The notes below the pieces were generated by a model. That model searched no databases. It saw only the letters and a list, made by a program, of their open reading frames with translations, and was not told where the DNA came from. A stretch of DNA of 6,360 bases from DATDAH01 sp036525535 (GTDB taxonomy: Bacteria > Actinomycetota > Acidimicrobiia > Acidimicrobiales > DATDAH01), in contig DATDAH010000154.1 of NCBI GenBank assembly GCA_036525535.1, positions 1-6,360 on the forward strand. The letters are read 5' to 3'. A program made the translations under genes and the position numbers. Below, piece by piece: positions 5,264 through 6,360 of this stretch (position 1 is its first letter; every line of letters begins with the position of its first letter).

Positions 5264-5269
5264 CCTCCT
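5264..5269 (-). promoter_or_regulatory. Ribosome binding site of the VOC gene
   Basis: AGGAGG on the - strand, 9 bases before GTG 5254 and within the 21-base gap after the helicase stop. It fixes the GTG as the start in preference to the in-frame ATGs at codons 5 and 7. Confidence 0.7.
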
Positions 5270-5275
5270 GCTCGC

Positions 5276-6360
5276 TCAGCCGACCTTCTCGAGCGGGGCC
5301 CAGGCCAGCAGGAGCCGCTTCTCGCCGATGTCGGGGAAGCGGACCACGGCCTCGGTCTTGTCGCCCTGGCCCTCGATGTCCAGGATCACGCCCTCGCCCC
5401 ACTTGGCGTGGCGGACGTCGTCACCGATGCGCAGGCCGAGGCTGTCGGCCCCGGACGGCTCGGGTCCGCGGGGGGCCATGGCCTGCTCGACGATGCGGTC
5501 CCGGCCCGCCCCCGGATCGGGGCGGGAGCCCTCCCACCGGGAGGCCCCGGCGGCCCGTCGGCTCCCCCGCCGGTTGCCCTCGATGGACTCGACCAGCTCG
5601 GCCGGGATCTCGTCCAGGAAGCGGCTGGGCGGGTTGTACTGCGTGGTCCCGTAGAGCATCCGGCTCCACGCGTGGGTCAGGTGCAGGCGCTGCTGGGCCC
5701 GGGTGAGACCGACGTAGGCCAGCCGCCGCTCCTCCTCCAGCTCGTCGGGCTCGCCCATCGACCGCATGTGGGGGAAGACCCCGTCCTCCATGCCCACCAC
5801 GAACACCGCGGGGTACTCGAGGCCCTTGGCCGAGTGCAAGGTCATGAGCACGACGGCGGAGTCCTCGTCGTCCAGCTGGTCGGTGTCGGACACGAGGCCG
5901 ACCTGCTCCAGGAACTCGTCGACGGACTCGAAGTCCCGGGCCACCCCGACCAGCTCGGAGAGGTTCTCGAGCCGGCCCTCGGACTCGATGCTGCGCTCGG
6001 CCTCCAGCTCGGCCACGTAGCCGCTGCGCTCGAGGACGGCCTCCAGCAGCGCACCCGGCCCGTTGGGCACCACGTCGGCCAGCTCGTCCAGCAGCTCGAC
6101 GAAGGAGGCGATGCCCCGCACGGCCTTGCCCGTCACCCCCGCCTCGTCCTGCCGGCGCAGAGCGTCGACGAAGGCCTCGATGCCCCGCGCCGCCGGCCCG
6201 GACACTCCCGCTTCGTCCGAGCGGCGCATCGCGTCCGTGAAGCTGATCCCCTCCGACGCAGCGAGCGCGTCGAGCTTCCCGACGCTCGTGTCGCCGATCC
6301 CGCGCTTGGGGACGTTGAACACGCGCTTGACGTTCACCTCGTCGCCGGGGTTCACCACCG
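5276..6360 (-). CDS. pcrA: ATP-dependent DNA helicase PcrA/UvrD, C-terminal half (5' end outside window)
   Basis: 360 residues visible; the first complete codon (6358-6356, GTG) is internal, since the sequence opens inside the conserved VNPGDEVNVKRVFNVPKRGIGD segment of domain 2B. A superfamily 1A helicase that unwinds DNA 3' to 5' in repair and transcription-coupled processes. Numbering from the window edge: motif V LMTLHSAKGLEYPAVFVVGMEDGVFPH (171-197), motif VI EEERRLAYVGLTRAQQRLHL (208-227) with its arginine finger. A Gly/Arg-rich linker (260-305) leads to a Tudor-like C-terminal domain RIGDDVRHAKWGEGVI to LAWAPLEKV (310-359), the RNA-polymerase-contacting tail of PcrA-type helicases. This tail favours PcrA/UvrD1 over Rep or UvrD2. 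Oddity: residues 42-64 and 65-87 are a tandem duplication. First visible gene of the - strand cluster. Confidence 0.95.
   Translation of the reverse strand, partial: VVNPGDEVNVKRVFNVPKRGIGDTSVGKLDALAASEGISFTDAMRRSDEAGVSGPAARGIEAFVDALRRQDEAGVTGKAVRGIASFVELLDELADVVPNGPGALLEAVLERSGYVAELEAERSIESEGRLENLSELVGVARDFESVDEFLEQVGLVSDTDQLDDEDSAVVLMTLHSAKGLEYPAVFVVGMEDGVFPHMRSMGEPDELEEERRLAYVGLTRAQQRLHLTHAWSRMLYGTTQYNPPSRFLDEIPAELVESIEGNRRGSRRAAGASRWEGSRPDPGAGRDRIVEQAMAPRGPEPSGADSLGLRIGDDVRHAKWGEGVILDIEGQGDKTEAVVRFPDIGEKRLLLAWAPLEKVG
6098..6235. repeat. 69-base in-frame tandem duplication inside pcrA
   Basis: 6098-6166 and 6167-6235 are directly adjacent copies, 52 of 69 bases identical by my count. They encode DAMRRSDEAGVSGPAARGIE-A-F-V and DALRRQDEAGVTGKAVRGIA-S-F-V, 16 of 23 residues identical. 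The length is a multiple of three, so the helicase frame is kept. Confidence 0.85.

Overview
High-GC DNA with strong third-position G/C bias, GTG starts and mostly actinobacterial-looking proteins. It is most likely chromosomal DNA of an Actinomycetota, perhaps Acidimicrobiia; the class is inference from gene style only.

Layout from left to right. Positions 1-283 hold the 3' end of a + strand gene whose product looks like a Rieske-type domain that has lost its four iron-sulfur ligands. Directly after its stop codon sits a complete-looking IS110-family element of about 1.3 kb. It has a 260-base structured left non-coding end and then a DEDD transposase (543-1592). The left end carries hairpins and four short guide-like matches that all converge on one shared TGAC at the two element ends, as expected for a bridge RNA (seekRNA). 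The inferred element ends inside the last codons of the transposase gene, so the final two residues and the stop codon come from host DNA. Removing the element restores an ordinary gene end: stop codon, then a GC hairpin at 1597-1615. A 209-base intergenic stretch follows with a 13-bp inverted repeat.

From 1802 to the right edge everything is on the - strand. Read in transcription order it is: the C-terminal half of a PcrA/UvrD helicase with its Tudor-like tail (5276-6360, 5' end outside the window), a small VOC/glyoxalase-fold protein (4901-5254), a one-pass membrane protein with a Pro-rich tail (4453-4869) and an acyl-CoA synthetase-like ANL ligase (2902-4407). Gaps of 21, 31 and 45 bases suggest one transcription unit. 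It ends at a perfect 23-bp stem-loop (2850-2899). A separate gene (1802-2803), resembling an uncharacterised family with a DHH-like HFDxDG motif, then starts from its own probable leaderless promoter.

Points most worth a second look: the guide-RNA IS110 element with its deducible insertion site, the ligand-less Rieske-like domain, and a 69-base in-frame tandem duplication in the helicase gene.
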